A DNA stretch of 8,187 bases from Moraxella equi (lineage in GTDB: Bacteria > Pseudomonadota > Gammaproteobacteria > Pseudomonadales > Moraxellaceae), in NCBI RefSeq assembly GCF_002027555.1, contig NZ_MXAP01000005.1:1-8187 (forward strand), given 5' to 3'. The translations under genes and the position numbers were made by a program. The notes beneath the pieces were generated by a model. The model saw only the letters and a list, made by a program, of their open reading frames with translations, did no database searches and had not been told where the DNA came from. This document shows, in pieces, positions 5,721-8,187 of this stretch (its first letter is position 1; each line of letters begins with the position of its first letter).

Positions 5721-5796
5721 AGAATATCTAATATTGCAGGCAGTCTAATCATTAAAGGGCTCATCCTGTTATTCCACCCATGTAATAAGGCTTGGT

Positions 5797-8013
5797 ATGA
5801 AAAAATTTTCTCAGAAACATCTTAGCATTGCAATATCCGTCGTTTGTTTTAGTCAGACTGCTTTTGGCGAAAACATTCCTGTTAATATGAAAGAGCCACA
5901 CGTAGTTCTTGCTCATGAAACCATTAATTTTGAGGACTACAATCGCTACACTGTCCCCAATTCAACAGCTTCGGCAGGGCTAAGTCTTAGCAATACCGAA
6001 ACCCCTCAAATGGTCAGTATGCTCAATCAGGCTCGTATTAAAGACCAAAATCTACAAACAATGAAAGAGGTGTTGGATAATACCACTGGTATTAATGTGG
6101 GCAATATAGATGGCGGTAGACTAAGTTTTAGTTCTCGTGGTTTTAATATTGAGCAGTTTAGTGCTGATGGAGCGGACATGGATTTTAATGCCCAAATGTC
6201 TGTAGGGGAGACCTTGGTGGGAACGGATATTTATGACAGGGTTGAAGTTACTCATGGTGCTACTGGGTTGCTGACAGGCTCAGGAGAGCCATCCGCTCGT
6301 ATTAATATGATACGCAAAAAAGCCATTTATAATACACCTACAGGAGAGATATCTGCCAACATAAATCGTTTTGGTAATTACGGGGCAAGCCTTGACTATG
6401 GTCAAGCTCTAACCAAGAGTGGCAATGTTCGTGGTCGCATGGTGCTTAACCACCAAGATGGTGAGACGTTTATTGATGGTGAGGAACGTGGGCGTACTTC
6501 TTATTACGCCACGGTGCAGGCTGATTTAACAGATAAGACTACATTTGATATTGGTGCCGTTTATCGAAAAAATAAGCAACATGGTGTGATGTGGGGTGGT
6601 TTGCCAACATATTTTAGCGATGGCTCTAAGACAAATTGGGAGTCTAGCAAGAACAACAGTGTGGATTGGACTCGTTGGGACAATGAAACTAAAGAGTATT
6701 TTGGTAGTCTGCAACACCACTTTAATGATGATTGGGAGCTTAATTTAAAAGCCTACCATATGGACACCAAAGGCAATCCAAAATTACTTTACCATAGCTA
6801 TAACACCGTAGACAAAACCACAGGGCTTCCATCTAATGTTAGAGACCCTGCATGGACATACAATAGCTACATTGCCAAAAATGCCACCAAGCAGACATTT
6901 TATTCTGCCGACATTAAGGGGTGGTTTGATTTGTTCGGTAAGGAACATCAGCTTACGTTTGGTGCAAGTCATCATACCGATAAGCGTGATGCCCGTTCAG
7001 TCAGCCTTGGTAGTGACCCAAATGCCCTTACAAGTCTTTATGATTGGCATGGCGGTAGTTATCCCGAACCAATATGGCCCACCCTGCCAGATACGCCACA
7101 AGCTGAAGTGAAGACTACAGAAAAAAGCATTTATGGTGCAGTGCAATTAAAAATTGCTGAACCTCTAACACTGGCATTGGGTTCACGCCTGTCTGATTAT
7201 GATAAAACTGGTTTTCAGTGGGGCAGAACAGTGACTGCAAAAGCCGATCATGTTTGGACGCCTTATGCGGGTATTATTTACGATATCAATGATAGCCAAT
7301 CAGTGTATGCTAGCTATACCAGTATATTTAAGCCTCAAAGTGTGCGTGGTATTAATGGAGACTACCTTGATGCAGAAGAAGGCAACACCTACGAGTTGGG
7401 TTTCAAAAGTGGTAGCCCAGACGGCAAACTGCAAGGACAGGTAACACTGTTTCACGTCCAAAAAGACAATATGGCACAAGCCATGGTGGGAGATTGTAAC
7501 GCAGGGCGTTCATGTGTACAAGGCACCGAAAACAGCACTAAAGAAGTGGCTTATACCGCCACAGATGGTAATACCAGTACTGGAATAGAGGTGGAAGTTA
7601 GCGGCAAGCTTAGCCCAAATTGGCAAGCAATGATGAGCTTTTCCCAATTTAATGCTAAAGATCGCAATGGAAAAGCCATTAATACCACATCATCTGACCG
7701 CATGATTAAGCTTTGGACGATACATGATATGAGTCGTTATATCAATGGTCTAAGCATTGGTGGTGGTGTGAATTGGTATGGAGAGCGTTATGCTTACCTA
7801 ACCAACCCTGCAACAAACACACAGGAAAAATACGGTCAGGACAGTATATTTCTCGTCAATCTAATGGGGCGTTATCGTGCAAATCCCAACTTAGATTTCC
7901 AGCTCAATATAAATAATGTGCTTAATGAAAAATACTTCTCTGGAACAGGGTTTAATCAAATTACCAATGGTGAACCCTTGAATGTCTCGGGCAGTGTAAC
8001 TTACCGATTCTAA
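5797..8013 (+). CDS. TonB-dependent siderophore receptor, FhuE/FpvA class
   Basis: A complete 738-aa outer-membrane receptor. A signal peptide occupies residues 1-24 (cleavage AFG-EN). A likely TonB box is near 34-40 (PHVVLAH). The plug (about 50-180) shows YTVPNSTASAGLSLSNTETP, VLDNTTGINV, SRGFNIEQF and VEVTHGATGLLTGSGEPSA. The beta-barrel runs to the C-terminal GSVTYRF with the terminal Phe needed for outer-membrane assembly. The block around 265-294 (MWGGLPTYFSDGSKTNW then DWTRWD) is typical of FhuE-type receptors for coprogen and rhodotorulic acid, so a hydroxamate siderophore is the best guess. Cys567 and Cys573, six residues apart, probably form a disulfide in a surface loop. No extra N-terminal signalling domain of FpvA type is present, so no sigma/anti-sigma control is expected. 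TAAGG (5786-5790) lies 6 nt before the ATG. Divergent from the accessory genes under matching Fur-type promoters. Confidence 0.94.
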   Translation: MKKFSQKHLSIAISVVCFSQTAFGENIPVNMKEPHVVLAHETINFEDYNRYTVPNSTASAGLSLSNTETPQMVSMLNQARIKDQNLQTMKEVLDNTTGINVGNIDGGRLSFSSRGFNIEQFSADGADMDFNAQMSVGETLVGTDIYDRVEVTHGATGLLTGSGEPSARINMIRKKAIYNTPTGEISANINRFGNYGASLDYGQALTKSGNVRGRMVLNHQDGETFIDGEERGRTSYYATVQADLTDKTTFDIGAVYRKNKQHGVMWGGLPTYFSDGSKTNWESSKNNSVDWTRWDNETKEYFGSLQHHFNDDWELNLKAYHMDTKGNPKLLYHSYNTVDKTTGLPSNVRDPAWTYNSYIAKNATKQTFYSADIKGWFDLFGKEHQLTFGASHHTDKRDARSVSLGSDPNALTSLYDWHGGSYPEPIWPTLPDTPQAEVKTTEKSIYGAVQLKIAEPLTLALGSRLSDYDKTGFQWGRTVTAKADHVWTPYAGIIYDINDSQSVYASYTSIFKPQSVRGINGDYLDAEEGNTYELGFKSGSPDGKLQGQVTLFHVQKDNMAQAMVGDCNAGRSCVQGTENSTKEVAYTATDGNTSTGIEVEVSGKLSPNWQAMMSFSQFNAKDRNGKAINTTSSDRMIKLWTIHDMSRYINGLSIGGGVNWYGERYAYLTNPATNTQEKYGQDSIFLVNLMGRYRANPNLDFQLNINNVLNEKYFSGTGFNQITNGEPLNVSGSVTYRF

Positions 8014-8043
8014 TCTGTAGCCACATCAGCTGTTGTTGTATTA

Positions 8044-8084
8044 AACCGTTTGCCTCAATTTATTAAAGGTAAGCGGTTATTTTT
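8044..8084 (+). terminator. Rho-independent terminator after the receptor
   Basis: AACCGTTTGCC (8044-8054) pairs along all 11 positions with GGTAAGCGGTT (8068-8078), two being G-U pairs. The loop is 13 nt, and A then TTTTT (8080-8084) follows. It begins 31 nt after the receptor stop codon, so the receptor is probably transcribed alone. Confidence 0.82.
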
Positions 8085-8187
8085 GTGATAAGTCGTGGGG
8101 CAACACAATCATTAATCTCTTAAAGACTGATAATGAATTATGCAAAAGGACAGGCGAGGTTAGGTGGTTATCTATACCAACCGAACT
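8085..8187. other. Unresolved right edge, possible gene fragment
   Basis: Two short frames stay open to the window end. On the plus strand an ATG at 8133 begins MNYAKGQARLGGYLYQPN, with only a weak AAAGA upstream. On the minus strand 36 codons run from the edge to a TAA at 8079-8077 inside the terminator stem, which would suit a convergent gene sharing that terminator. Neither product is recognised, and a 36-codon open frame can easily arise by chance. Confidence 0.25.

Noticed and set aside
6836..7111. 91-aa plus-strand frame inside the receptor gene
   Set aside because: It is an out-of-frame shadow of a clear TonB-dependent receptor.

Overview
The window looks like chromosomal DNA from an AT-rich gammaproteobacterium of the Moraxellaceae, most likely Moraxella. 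This rests on a FabB-type ketoacyl synthase very close to the enterobacterial one, AT-rich intergenic DNA, and a FhuE-like siderophore receptor with the accessory genes common in Moraxella, Acinetobacter and Pseudomonas relatives. The genus is inference; no rRNA or other species marker is present.

Layout. Positions 72-1304 (minus) hold a complete fabB (beta-ketoacyl-ACP synthase I), visibly richer in G+C than the rest. Positions 1305-1929 are non-coding and crowded with palindromes: a 107-bp imperfect inverted repeat, two related GGTAGG-type short palindromes, and a terminator-like hairpin. From 5368 down to 1930 on the minus strand runs an iron-uptake accessory set, in transcription order: a secreted DUF4198 protein, a DUF3649 membrane protein (stop and start overlap as TAATG), a PepSY-family membrane protein resembling siderophore reductases, and a small DUF3325 membrane protein. 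The last two genes are separated from their upstream neighbours by AT-rich gaps of 236 and 351 bp. Positions 5797-8013 (plus) hold a complete 738-aa TonB-dependent siderophore receptor of the FhuE/FpvA class, followed by a good terminator. The last ~100 bp is unresolved.

Control. The two iron units diverge from a 428-bp intergenic region. Each has a near-consensus sigma-70 promoter (TTGACA or TTGACT, 17-bp spacer, TATTAT), and each has a 19-bp Fur-box-like sequence covering the -10 in exactly the same register. This predicts joint induction under iron starvation. The receptor transcript would carry a leader of about 244 nt containing a degenerate copy of a palindromic repeat.

Working model (inference): the receptor imports a ferric siderophore, probably a hydroxamate, into the periplasm. 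The PepSY protein may reduce the iron there, helped by the DUF4198 protein and the two small membrane proteins. No ABC transporter, siderophore synthase or TonB gene lies in the window.
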